64,000 nt of DNA from Maribacter polysiphoniae (GTDB taxonomy: Bacteria; Bacteroidota; Bacteroidia; Flavobacteriales; Flavobacteriaceae). Under the pieces are notes generated by a model, which was given only the letters and a program-made list of their open reading frames with translations, made no database searches and was not told where the DNA came from. The stretch's first letter is position 1. Each line of letters starts with the position of its first letter. The translations under genes and the position numbers were made by a program. Shown piece by piece: positions 51,759-60,115 of this stretch. The stretch is from NCBI RefSeq assembly GCF_003148665.1, contig NZ_QGGQ01000005.1, forward strand, positions 124,001 through 188,000. The letters are read 5' to 3'.

Positions 51759-53720
51759 TCAATGGCGGATTTTGACAATTGGAGGATTGTCGTTCTTCTG
51801 ATTGATATCTATACTGAGGTCTTCATCTTTTGTTAAAAGGTTAAGAGCCTTATCTGGTGTAATCTCTTTGCCTTTATAATAAAACAAAGCACCTTTCATG
51901 TCCATTTCAATTAGAAGATCTAATGGAGAAATAGTTTTTTGGGGTTCTGGTGGTGTTGGAATATCATTTGTTTCTTCAAACTCTGCTTTATCCTCTTTTT
52001 GAAGAAAAAAACCAGTTTTCTTAGCCGATGAGATTGCATCTGGTGTGTTAAGGTTATCATAGGGGTCTTGATTTGCTATGATTTCTTGCATTATGCTATC
52101 TGCATTATGGTCTAGGGGACTTGGAGGTACGGGAGGTGTGGGAGGTTCAGGTAAATCAGGGAAGGGTTCCGCATTTTCTTTTTGCTCATGGGTCATTAAT
52201 CCATGTAGGTATTCCAATCTTTCAACATCTGATTTAAGAATATGAATTTCTTTGGCATCACTCAATTGACGATTATATTTTTTGGCTAAAGCATTGTACT
52301 CTATAATTTGTTTTTTAGTGACACCTTCCTGAGGAGGGCATTCGGGAAAAGGGACTGCTTCATTTCTCTGTTGCCCACTCATCGATTGGTAGATATTTTC
52401 CAAAATTCGGAGGTCCTTCAATGGAATTCTCCTAGAGGCAAGAGGTTGTTGGTTGTACTTTTGGGCTAAGGAATTGAATGTCCGTATTTGGGCGATGGTA
52501 GCTCCCTTTTGTGTATTGATGTCGCGATTCGGGTCAAAAGATGCCTCAGGACCAATAAGGTTGACTTGTGCCACCCCATAATCGATTAAAACAGCTTCTA
52601 CATTTTTCAAAATTTCAATGGGGGCTTCCGCAGCTGGTCGAATTATGGCGCGTATCCTATTGGAGCGTTGTTCCTTGGTCAAATTCGTATGGTGTTTTAG
52701 TAAAAAGCTTTTAAGGCGCTCTATGGGGATGACAGTGCTGTCCCCTGCAAGGATTTCACCTTTTTTCGAAATTCGAATTTCTATGGTTTCTGATCGTAGT
52801 GATTGTCCAATACTTTGCGGGTCCTGTTCAGGGGATATTGGGGCTGCAACTACTTTCCTGTCACTAAAAGCATAAAGCATTATGGCTAATAGGGGTGGGA
52901 CGAATACACTTCTTAAGACAATGGCTTTTTTTGATGTTTTTGTTTTCATGACTGTAAATCGTTTTTTGATTGATGAATAATTGATGGCGTTAGCCAACTC
53001 GACTGAAGGTGAACTATAGGGATTTGATGAGAATCCCAGTAATATTTTTTGATATGTATTTGATGGAATGCCATGGGTGAGTACCTCCCGGTCAGCCAAA
53101 AATTCATGGTTTAGTTTTATGGCTTTTTTAGTTAAATAAACAAGTGGATTAAACCAGAATAATACCTGTATCAATTCAATAAGCAGTATATCGACACTGT
53201 GTTTCTGCTTGGCGTGGGTCTCTTCGTGTAATAGGACTTCCTTTGGGATCTGATTGGTTTCGAATCTTTGCTTGTTTAGGAAGATATAATGGAAGAATGT
53301 ATGGGGTATTACACGGTTTTGCATCAATACATGGGTAATCCTATTGAATTTGTACTTTGGGTTTATATGTATGCGATGAAGAATCAGGTAGAGGTTTTTT
53401 AAGAATTTAAATCCGAAAACCAGAACCCCCAGGCCATAAAGTCCCCATAAGAATGTTGGTAAATAGGCCATCGGGTCAATATCGTTATGTGTGTTGATCG
53501 CATTTTGAACGGTTGAACCGGTTTCATCCTGAAACTGTTGTATATGGGGTAAGGAACCATATTCGACAATGGTAATCAAGGGGATGCCTAAAGCGGCAAC
53601 CAAGACCCCGATCAAATAAAAACGCTTAAAGGTGTGCATGTTTTCCCTTTCAAGAAACAACTTGTAAAAGGCCAAGAATATGGCTAGACAAGTCCCGGAC
53701 TTTATGAGGTATAAAAACAT
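51759..53720 (-). CDS. BlaR1-type M56 metallopeptidase, long form
   Basis: A 653-residue membrane protein. Four N-terminal helices hold the zinc site HEETH (in LLHEETHAKQKHS, about residues 164-176) and WFNPLVYL. After the last helix (about 270-287) comes a long periplasmic part without a penicillin-binding domain; it contains two related segments with ITYNALAKKYNRQ-type and AQIRTFNSLAQKYNQQ-type helices (about 400-500). It lies 3 bp after the second BlaI gene. The signal it senses is unknown. Confidence 0.88.
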   Translation of the reverse strand: MFLYLIKSGTCLAIFLAFYKLFLERENMHTFKRFYLIGVLVAALGIPLITIVEYGSLPHIQQFQDETGSTVQNAINTHNDIDPMAYLPTFLWGLYGLGVLVFGFKFLKNLYLILHRIHINPKYKFNRITHVLMQNRVIPHTFFHYIFLNKQRFETNQIPKEVLLHEETHAKQKHSVDILLIELIQVLFWFNPLVYLTKKAIKLNHEFLADREVLTHGIPSNTYQKILLGFSSNPYSSPSVELANAINYSSIKKRFTVMKTKTSKKAIVLRSVFVPPLLAIMLYAFSDRKVVAAPISPEQDPQSIGQSLRSETIEIRISKKGEILAGDSTVIPIERLKSFLLKHHTNLTKEQRSNRIRAIIRPAAEAPIEILKNVEAVLIDYGVAQVNLIGPEASFDPNRDINTQKGATIAQIRTFNSLAQKYNQQPLASRRIPLKDLRILENIYQSMSGQQRNEAVPFPECPPQEGVTKKQIIEYNALAKKYNRQLSDAKEIHILKSDVERLEYLHGLMTHEQKENAEPFPDLPEPPTPPVPPSPLDHNADSIMQEIIANQDPYDNLNTPDAISSAKKTGFFLQKEDKAEFEETNDIPTPPEPQKTISPLDLLIEMDMKGALFYYKGKEITPDKALNLLTKDEDLSIDINQKNDNPPIVKIRH

Positions 53721-53723
53721 AGG

Positions 53724-54089
53724 TTACTTTTTTTCAAGTTCTTTGTCGATCATCGCTTTTAATTCCTCCAACTCGGTTTTGCTGAGGTTGGTTTCTTGGG
53801 TGAAAAATGAAGCGAATTGTGAGGCGCTGTCATTAAAGAAGTTCTTGATCAATCCGTTGACGTGTTTCGAGAAATAATCTTTCTTTTTTACCGTCGGATA
53901 ATATTCTCGGGAACGACCATAACTTTTGTAGGCAACAAAACCCTTGTCGGTCATTCTTTTTAGCAAAGTGGCAATGGTCGTATTGGCCGGTTTTGGATCA
54001 GGATAAGCATTCAATAAATCCTTAAGGAACGCTTTTTGCTGCTGCCACAAAATATTCATGAGTTCTTCCTCTGTTTTTGATAATTGCAC
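53724..54089 (-). CDS. BlaI/MecI-family repressor, second copy
   Basis: A 121-residue winged-helix repressor starting at GTG 54089 (QLSKTEEELMNILWQQQ). The recognition segment ANTTIATLLKRMTDKGFV differs from the first copy, in line with its different operator. It lies 3 bp before the M56 gene and should repress itself through three inverted repeats directly upstream. Confidence 0.92.
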   Translation of the reverse strand: MQLSKTEEELMNILWQQQKAFLKDLLNAYPDPKPANTTIATLLKRMTDKGFVAYKSYGRSREYYPTVKKKDYFSKHVNGLIKNFFNDSASQFASFFTQETNLSKTELEELKAMIDKELEKK

Positions 54090-54090
54090 G

Positions 54091-54154
54091 TTCTACGTTT
54101 TTAGAATTACTTCTACAAACATAGAATAAATAATTTAATTCTACAAATGTAGAG
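54091..54154 (-). promoter_or_regulatory. Promoter and triple operator of the second BlaI/BlaR1 pair
   Basis: Three 16-bp inverted repeats of the form TTCTAC-N4-GTAGAA lie at 54091-54106, 54111-54126 and 54139-54154. On the minus strand -7 TATGTTTG falls within the middle repeat and a -33 TTTG within the outer one, 20 bp apart, an almost perfect Bacteroidetes promoter fully covered by operators. The innermost repeat ends 1 bp before the GTG start. Confidence 0.8.
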
Positions 54155-54250
54155 TATAAAATGCGGTAGTAAGTCATTCAAAAATGAGGCTTCCATACAT
54201 GGGAAATATTATTTATATGTAGCTTTGCAGCTCTTAAAAAAATATATATA

Positions 54251-54829
54251 ATGGGTTTATTGGAAGACTTACAAGCGAGAAGCGGTGCAAAATGTGAAAT
54301 ATGTGGGGCAACGGAAAATTTGAAAATCTATGAAGTACCCCCGGTATCGACAGGTGGTGTTGATGGTAGTTTATTGGGTTGTGAAACTTGTTTAAGTCAG
54401 ATTGAGGACCCGGATTCGGTAGACCCTAACCATTGGCGTTGTTTGAATGATAGTATGTGGAGCGAACATCCTCCTGTACAAGTAGTGGCCTGGCGCATGC
54501 TTTCCCGATTGAAATCTGAAGGATGGCCCCAGGATCTGCTCGATATGATGTATTTGGATGATGAACTACTGGCTTGGGCGAAGGCCACAGGGGAAGGTCA
54601 GGATGAATCTGAGAAGATCATTCACAGGGATGTGAACGGCGTCATATTGGAAAATGGGGATAGTGTGGTCCTTATCAAAGATTTGAAGGTAAAAGGATCT
54701 AGTATGGTGGCTAAGCAGGGAACCGCTGTAAGGCGTATTTCCTTGGATAGGGAGAATGCTGAATATATCGAAGGCAAGGTAGGTGCCCAGCAAATCGTTA
54801 TTATCACGAAGTACGTTAAAAAGTTATAA
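54251..54829 (+). CDS. PhnA/YjdM-like zinc-ribbon protein
   Basis: A 192-residue protein. The N-terminus has a zinc ribbon (CEICGATENL and CETCLSQ) and the C-terminal 75 residues form the PhnA domain (RDVNGVILENGDSVVLIKDLKVKG). Despite the old name, PhnA-type proteins are not established in phosphonate use. The middle portion (CLNDSMWSEHPPVQVVAWRML) is typical of the Bacteroidetes form. It stands alone. Confidence 0.85.
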   Translation: MGLLEDLQARSGAKCEICGATENLKIYEVPPVSTGGVDGSLLGCETCLSQIEDPDSVDPNHWRCLNDSMWSEHPPVQVVAWRMLSRLKSEGWPQDLLDMMYLDDELLAWAKATGEGQDESEKIIHRDVNGVILENGDSVVLIKDLKVKGSSMVAKQGTAVRRISLDRENAEYIEGKVGAQQIVIITKYVKKL

Positions 54830-54934
54830 GTTAAAAGTGCTAAGTGCGGAGTGCTGAATATAGGATTGAAATTATACTTTTAATCCAGCACTCTTCACCT
54901 AGAAAAGAGCTATTGCTTTTTGATTTAATTGGCC

Positions 54935-56323
54935 TTAGGCCATCATTTCCGTGAAATACTTGAAAAAGTATGGAATGGTCTCAATGCCCTTGTAGTAAAA
55001 CCAGAGTCCAAAATGCTCATTGGGTGAATGTATGGCATCGCTATCCGAACCAAAGCCCAACAATATGGATTTACTACCCAATTCTTTCTCGAAAAGGGAT
55101 ACAATGGGAATACTACCGCCACTTCGTTGGGGTATTGGGGTTTTGCCAAAAGTCGTTTCATAGGCTTTGGCGGCAGCTTTATAGGCTATAGTGTCAATAG
55201 GGGTAACGTAGCCTTGGCCTCCATGATGTGGTGTTACTTTTACTTTTACACCTTTTGGGGCGATATTGGTAAAATGCTTCACAAAAAGATCGGTAATCAC
55301 TTCCCATTCTTGATGGGGGACCAAACGCATCGATATTTTGGCGTAAGCCTTACTTGGAATTACGGTTTTGGCCCCTTCACCCGTGTAGCCACCCCATATT
55401 CCATTAACGTCCAAGGTGGGTCTAATGGAGTTCCGTTCGTTGGTGGTATATCCTTTTTCGCCGTATACACTTTCAATATCCAACGCCTTTTGGTAGGCAT
55501 TGATATCGAATGGGGCTTTGGCCATTTCGGCTCTTTCTTCAGAAGATAATTCCTCTACCTTATCATAGAACCCTGGAATGGTAATATGGTTGTCCTCATC
55601 ATGCAGCGAAGCGATCATTTTCGTTAATATATTGATGGGATTTGCGACAGCCCCTCCGTATAGGCCGGAATGCAGGTCACGATTGGGTCCTGTCACTTCT
55701 ACTTCAACATAACTCAAACCACGTAAACCTGTGGTAATCGAAGGATATTCCTTACTGATCATTCCAGTGTCGGAAATCAAGATCACATCATTCTTTAATT
55801 TCTCCCTGTTATTGGCGACATAGGTCGCAATATTGACGCTGCCAACTTCTTCTTCCCCTTCAATCATGAATTTAACGTTACAGGGGAGTTGATTGGTCTT
55901 TACCATAAACTCCAAGGCTTTTACATGCATGTACATCTGACCTTTATCATCACTGGCACCTCTTGCGAATATCGCCCCTTCAGGGTGTTCTTCGGTTTCT
56001 TTGATAACCGGTTCAAAAGGGGGTGAGTCCCAAAGCTCAACGGGATCGGGGGGTTGAACGTCATAATGGCCATAGACCAGAACGGTTGGTAGGTTGGGGT
56101 CGATTATTTTTTCACCATATACAATTGGGTAGCCATCGGTCTCACATATTTCAACGTGATCACACCCTGCTTCGTCCAATGCTTTCCCCACCATTTCCGC
56201 AGTGTTGATCACATCCTGTGAAAAAGCCGAATCTGCGCTGATCGAAGGCATTTTGAGAAGCTCGATAATCTCGGTTAAAAATCGTTCTTTGTTCTTCGCT
56301 ACGTACTCTTTACTATTTTGCAT
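54935..56323 (-). CDS. M20-family dipeptidase
   Basis: A 462-residue zinc peptidase of the M20 family. Metal and catalytic residues appear in VLVYGHYDVQPPDP, ARGASDDKGQ and EGEEEVGS, and the late His in SDAIHSPNEHF. A dimerisation domain is inserted at about residues 200-350. It hydrolyses dipeptides or N-acyl amino acids in the cytoplasm. It is a single-gene unit on the minus strand, with its start 125 bp from the tRNA gene. Confidence 0.9.
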   Translation of the reverse strand: MQNSKEYVAKNKERFLTEIIELLKMPSISADSAFSQDVINTAEMVGKALDEAGCDHVEICETDGYPIVYGEKIIDPNLPTVLVYGHYDVQPPDPVELWDSPPFEPVIKETEEHPEGAIFARGASDDKGQMYMHVKALEFMVKTNQLPCNVKFMIEGEEEVGSVNIATYVANNREKLKNDVILISDTGMISKEYPSITTGLRGLSYVEVEVTGPNRDLHSGLYGGAVANPINILTKMIASLHDEDNHITIPGFYDKVEELSSEERAEMAKAPFDINAYQKALDIESVYGEKGYTTNERNSIRPTLDVNGIWGGYTGEGAKTVIPSKAYAKISMRLVPHQEWEVITDLFVKHFTNIAPKGVKVKVTPHHGGQGYVTPIDTIAYKAAAKAYETTFGKTPIPQRSGGSIPIVSLFEKELGSKSILLGFGSDSDAIHSPNEHFGLWFYYKGIETIPYFFKYFTEMMA

Positions 56324-56448
56324 GTATATGGCTTTGTTAGAAATTCAAAATTACAAAAAGAACTTTTTAAAGAGAGAGTATCGTAAATTGAAATTTTGCT
56401 TTATATTTGCATCCCGATAATCAAATTAGGATTAAGGATTATTGTTTT

Positions 56449-56530
56449 GCGGGCGTGGTGGAATTGGTAGACACGCTAGACTTAGGATCTAGTGCCGCAA
56501 GGTGTGAGAGTTCGAGTCTCTCCGCCCGTA
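56449..56530 (+). tRNA. tRNA-Leu, anticodon TAG
   Basis: An 82-nt tRNA. The 7-bp acceptor stem (56449-56455 with 56523-56529, one G-T end pair), anticodon loop CTTAGGA giving anticodon TAG, a long variable arm and the TTCGAGTC T-loop fit tRNA-Leu. CCA is not encoded. The start of an eroding region directly downstream makes it a candidate past integration site. Confidence 0.95.
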
Positions 56531-56537
56531 CAAAGCG

Positions 56538-56568
56538 AAAGCCGACTTTTAGGAGTCGGCTTTTTTGT
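56538..56568 (+). terminator. Intrinsic terminator after tRNA-Leu
   Basis: A 10-bp perfect stem (56538-56547 with 56554-56563), 6-nt loop, T-rich tail. Confidence 0.85.
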
Positions 56569-56582
56569 TTTTAAACTGTACT

Positions 56583-56955
56583 ATTTGCTCCTCATAATAG
56601 TGGTTGAGGGGGCATTGAGTACGGTAAAAGGGTTGTCGCTATTCCACTGCATTCCAAATATTCCTTTTAGGATATTGTTTTTGTTCCCATTACATACCTA
56701 CAAAAATAAAGGTGGTTTGATTGGAACCTCCTTTCTCATTCATTTTAAGGGGAATAGTATGGTTCGGAATTACATTCTCCATGAAATCATACTTAAACGG
56801 CCCCTGGCATTGTTGAATACCATTAGGATTGGAGGATACTTGTTTGGATGCTAATATTGGCGCTTTCGTTTTCCTCTTGTGTGGCAAAATCACACAGGAT
56901 GGGTTCAAATAGTTTATTTTTGGGTTCCAGTCGATAACGCAATTTATTTGATCGG
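56583..56955 (-). pseudogene. Decayed gene of unknown family, several frameshifts
   Basis: On the minus strand three overlapping frames each give protein-like stretches in order: LRYRLEPKNKLFEPILCDF and following (56955 to about 56845), GPFKYDFMENVIPNHTIPL (about 56800-56740), and NILKGIFGMQWNSDNPFTVL ending in a stop at 56583-56585. None is open alone. This fits the 3' part of one gene broken by at least two frameshifts. I do not recognise the family. Confidence 0.4.
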
Positions 56956-57069
56956 ACAGAATTTAGTTAAATGGGAAACTAAAAAAACCAATTACATTGT
57001 ACCATAATAGGTGTGCAACGAATAATGAATGAAATACCCGCATGTACAATAAAAACCGAATCCTTGATT

Positions 57070-58578
57070 ATGATTGAATTTTACAAAATCCTTTTGGCCC
57101 TATTGTGTGTCAATTATGTCGCACAGGCACAAGAAATTAAAAACTTCGATCAAAATGGGGAACAGATTACCCGTTTTGATGAACTTGGAAATGCGGTGGA
57201 CGCCCATGACGGTAAAATTGCCTATTTCAATGACACTTATTATTTATATGGAACGAGTTACGACTGTGGCTTTGAATGGCAAAATGAAGTGGCACGTTTT
57301 TGTGGTTTTAAATCCTATTCTTCCAAGGATATGGTTCATTGGAAGGACGAAGGCTTTTTATTTGACGCACAGACACCTTTGTGGCAATCTCGATGTGATG
57401 GAAAAACCTATGGCTGTTTTCGCCCCCATGTGGTTTATAATAAAAAAAATAAAAACTATGTGCTTTGGATAAATGTTTACGACAACGTTACGGGATACCG
57501 CGTATTTACCGCAAAAAAACCTACTGGGCCATTTGTTGAAGTGGAGCAACCAAGAATTGAGGTTAATAAGGATAAACCTGCGGCTGGTTTAAACAATGGG
57601 GACCATGATCTTTTTGTGGATGATGACGGAACCTGTTATCTCGCTATTACGGACTGGAGAACTACAGGGACAATTGCGATTGAGCAACTTAATGATGACT
57701 ATTTGTCTGGAACAGGTAAAGTGGCTACGTTAATTACTTCCGGGCGTACAGAGGCACCCGGGCTTTTTAAACGAAAGGGTATTTATTACGTTACTTACTC
57801 CGATCCAAACTGTGGTTACTGTTCAGGTACGGGAACCTCCTATAAAACCGCTAGTTCTCCATTGGGACCTTGGTCAGAAGGCACAAAAATCAGTGACAAT
57901 TCTTGTGGTGGGCAACCTTCTTTTGTGTCGGTCATGAAAATTAATTCCGATACCATTTATCTTTATGGTAGTGACCTTTGGAATAATGCGGCAAGAAATG
58001 AAGCCTTGGCCAATTTTTATTGGGCTCCTCTTACCTTTGCGGAAGATGGCTCCATAAATCCAATGGATTGTATTAAATCCTTTGTTCTGGACAAAAAGGG
58101 GGAGGAAAATAAGGTTGATGACCAAATCACAACAAATGGGGATTATAAAGCCTCATGTGACATTGGAGGGGGAATTCAGCGCTCCCAGTCATTCACGGCG
58201 AGTTCTAGTGGTACGTTAAAGTCATTTTCAATTACGACATTGAAAAGTGGGTACCCTACTGCGGATTTAACCCTTACTTTCTATGAGTCTCCAGACGGTT
58301 TAACAAAGAAAGGTAGTCCCCTTGCAACCGTAGTTATCCCCCAAAATACGCTTGGTTGGTCTGCACGAAACATCACCACAACCCCTTCCTTTGATTTGAC
58401 TTTAGGCAAACGATATATGGTGATCCTTAAGTCAACTACCAATACGGGATGTTATGGGTTTGCGTATAGTGGTACTGTGTTGAATGCTGATGAAATTGCA
58501 TCGATTAGTACAGACAATGGCGAAAATTTTATACCTGAAAAAAATAGCAAACTGAAATACAACTTGGTAATCGAATAG
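57070..58578 (+). CDS. Secreted GH43-like glycoside hydrolase with C-terminal beta domain
   Basis: A 502-residue exported enzyme. ATG 57070 begins a clean signal peptide (MIEFYKILLALLCVNYVAQA); an upstream ATG would bury it. Residues about 30-350 form a five-blade propeller of GH43 type: likely catalytic residues are Asp in VDAHDGKIAYF, Asp in NNGDHDLFVDDDG and Glu in GRTEAPGLF. The last 140 residues are a beta-sandwich that may bind carbohydrate. The substrate is not shown; the enzyme is isolated among gene remnants, so it may be the survivor of a lost polysaccharide-use cluster. Confidence 0.85.
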   Translation: MIEFYKILLALLCVNYVAQAQEIKNFDQNGEQITRFDELGNAVDAHDGKIAYFNDTYYLYGTSYDCGFEWQNEVARFCGFKSYSSKDMVHWKDEGFLFDAQTPLWQSRCDGKTYGCFRPHVVYNKKNKNYVLWINVYDNVTGYRVFTAKKPTGPFVEVEQPRIEVNKDKPAAGLNNGDHDLFVDDDGTCYLAITDWRTTGTIAIEQLNDDYLSGTGKVATLITSGRTEAPGLFKRKGIYYVTYSDPNCGYCSGTGTSYKTASSPLGPWSEGTKISDNSCGGQPSFVSVMKINSDTIYLYGSDLWNNAARNEALANFYWAPLTFAEDGSINPMDCIKSFVLDKKGEENKVDDQITTNGDYKASCDIGGGIQRSQSFTASSSGTLKSFSITTLKSGYPTADLTLTFYESPDGLTKKGSPLATVVIPQNTLGWSARNITTTPSFDLTLGKRYMVILKSTTNTGCYGFAYSGTVLNADEIASISTDNGENFIPEKNSKLKYNLVIE

Positions 58579-58643
58579 AATTTTCTACGTTATTGGTGAT
58601 CAATAGGTTCGTGTCCATGGTTGGGTTAACAAATACATCGACT

Positions 58644-58938
58644 TCAAAATAAAAAAAACCGGGGCTGCCCTAGGGCATCATCCATATTGTCAACGGGGAG
58701 TTTGTACTTATTGCCCTTACACTTATTAATATATGTCCCATCGAAAACATACCCGCCTTTGATTAAAGGTTAAGGTTTCGGTGGTTGCTTATTTACATAC
58801 TGGGTCTTTAATAACGAAATAGGCCTTCGCATATGGGTTCACTAATTGGGCGTTGTCATCAAGCATTTCCTCAAAATGGGGAATCCCCCGATGGGCATCT
58901 TTACTATACCGATAGAACCTTCCAGTACAAGGGTGCTA
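58644..58938 (-). pseudogene. Decayed gene of unknown family, two fragments
   Basis: On the minus strand fragment 1 (58938-58792) reads HPCTGRFYRYSKDAHRGIPH and on to a stop after VIKDPVCK. Fragment 2 (58766-58644), in another frame, reads LIKGGYVFDGTYINKCKGNK and on to a stop. Both have strongly protein-like composition but no usable start, pointing to one frameshifted gene. The family is not recognised. Confidence 0.4.
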
Positions 58939-59011
58939 TATTTCTCTGAGGCGATTTGGTAAAGTTGTTTTTATAAAGGAAAATGATGCGGTGTCATTGG
59001 TCGGTAGAGCA

Positions 59012-59041
59012 TAAAAAAAAGTCCATTATTAAAATGGACTT
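59012..59041 (-). terminator. Intrinsic terminator of the 42-residue gene
   Basis: AAGTCCATT (59019-59027) pairs with AATGGACTT (59033-59041); on the minus strand it is followed by eight Ts. It lies 58 bp past the small-protein stop codon. Confidence 0.8.
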
Positions 59042-59098
59042 GTTATTTTTCAGAATAAATTAGGAGGTAATATTTGGGGAAATCTTAGTTCGATCGCA

Positions 59099-59227
59099 TT
59101 AAATGATTCCAACGGCAGCCAATAAAAGTCCACCAACTACGGATAGCAAAATCGCGATTAAAACCACAACCATAATACCCAAAAAAAGGTTGAGTATTTT
59201 AGTGCCAAATGTAATTTCTTGCTCCAT
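59099..59227 (-). CDS. 42-residue hydrophobic membrane protein
   Basis: ATG at 59227 opens a 42-residue frame ending in TAA. It starts MEQEITFGTKILNLFLGIMV and the rest is almost purely hydrophobic with Gly and Ala (VVLIAILLSVVGG, LLLAAVGII), a single or hairpin membrane helix. It has no overlap with another gene and its own terminator. Such short proteins are usually missed in annotation. Function unknown. Confidence 0.65.
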   Translation of the reverse strand: MEQEITFGTKILNLFLGIMVVVLIAILLSVVGGLLLAAVGII

Positions 59228-59340
59228 GATTTTATTAATTTATTACAATTTAAGAAAATACGGCTTAAAATCCATCTGTTTTCAGCGATAATTCGACTAA
59301 AAGGCTGTTCCTTAGTATGTTTCTTGGGTGTAATACCTGT

Positions 59341-59448
59341 TTATTCGATGAAAAGCAGGGCTGAATTAGTCCTTAGCCTTACGTCCACTGAGCCTATCAC
59401 TATTTCCTCTAAGGAAATCCCTTTGGTTTCGGGCATCATAAAAAGAGT
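59341..59448 (-). pseudogene. Remnant of the C-terminus of an MFS sugar porter
   Basis: The minus-strand frame reads TLFMMPETKGISLEEI then 19 more residues and a stop. PETKG-x-S-LEE is the C-terminal signature of the sugar porter family after its last helix. Just upstream the frame is closed by TGA, and no other part of a transporter is found, so this is a relic. Confidence 0.6.
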
Positions 59449-59693
59449 TCAAGAACAATTGTTGTGTTTATGTAATTGATTGGGTTAACCTATAGAGGAA
59501 GAATGCTACATTTTTCACACCCCTGAACTGGGTCCTAAAGGCGGTTCATGCTTAATTATGGTGTTTTTTAATCGTTGGTTTTTAGTATTGGGAATAATCG
59601 AGTAAAACTTATATTGGGATTATTCTTTCATTTTAGTAGTAAATCAGGGTATTCCCACAAGGGAAATAGGAAGACATCCATAGCGTATAAGAC

Positions 59694-59740
59694 CATGTCA
59701 TTTCGACGGAGGGGGGAACGAGCGACGGGAAATCCCATAA
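59694..59740. repeat. Dispersed GTCATTTCGACGGAGG-type repeat
   Basis: The stretch has the form GTCATTTCGACGGAGG, GGAACGAGCGACGG, GAAATCCCATAA, a pattern familiar from many Flavobacteriia intergenic regions. Only one copy is seen in this window. Confidence 0.45.
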
Positions 59741-59830
59741 CCATATTCTAGTGCGATTCCTCTTCGAACCTCATTCGGAATTAAGTTGGAGTTTATAAGT
59801 TGGTTTGAGTAAATCCAACACCCCAATAGC

Positions 59831-60097
59831 TTAGGAATATAGCATGGCCACTTTAGGTTTCAGCGTATCCAGGTCCCTTGATTGCTTCCGCTTTTTTAAA
59901 ATACTATCCTGGTTGTTGCTGTTCGGGACGGCCTTGTTCTTTTTGTTGGGGTCGGATTTCAATTTTTGGAGTTCCTCGGCAGGAGGGGTGTTGTCCTCTT
60001 GATTTGGTGGATTGACCTTTCTCCCTTGTCGGTTACCACAAGAATGGGTCAATATACTTAACAAGGCCAAAAGCATAAAAATTTGGGGAATTCTCAT
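59831..60097 (-). CDS. Small lipoprotein
   Basis: An 88-residue protein with a lipoprotein signal (MRIPQIFMLLALLSILTHSC, Cys20) and a short Asn/Lys/Pro-rich mature part without clear fold. It lies 18 bp after waaA on the same strand. No family recognised. Confidence 0.65.
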   Translation of the reverse strand: MRIPQIFMLLALLSILTHSCGNRQGRKVNPPNQEDNTPPAEELQKLKSDPNKKNKAVPNSNNQDSILKKRKQSRDLDTLKPKVAMLYS

Positions 60098-60115
60098 AGT
60101 GGCTACATATTCGTG

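Larger units (their letters stand above)
59228..59830. other. 603-bp stretch with no intact gene
   Basis: It contains the upstream region of the 42-residue gene, the sugar-porter relic, and a dispersed repeat at about 59694-59740. No intact coding frame with a recognisable product is seen on either strand. Confidence 0.6.

Noticed and set aside
56492-56854. A plus-strand frame starting inside tRNA-Leu
   Set aside because: It starts within the tRNA, runs through the terminator and has no domain pattern; the minus-strand broken frames here look more like protein.
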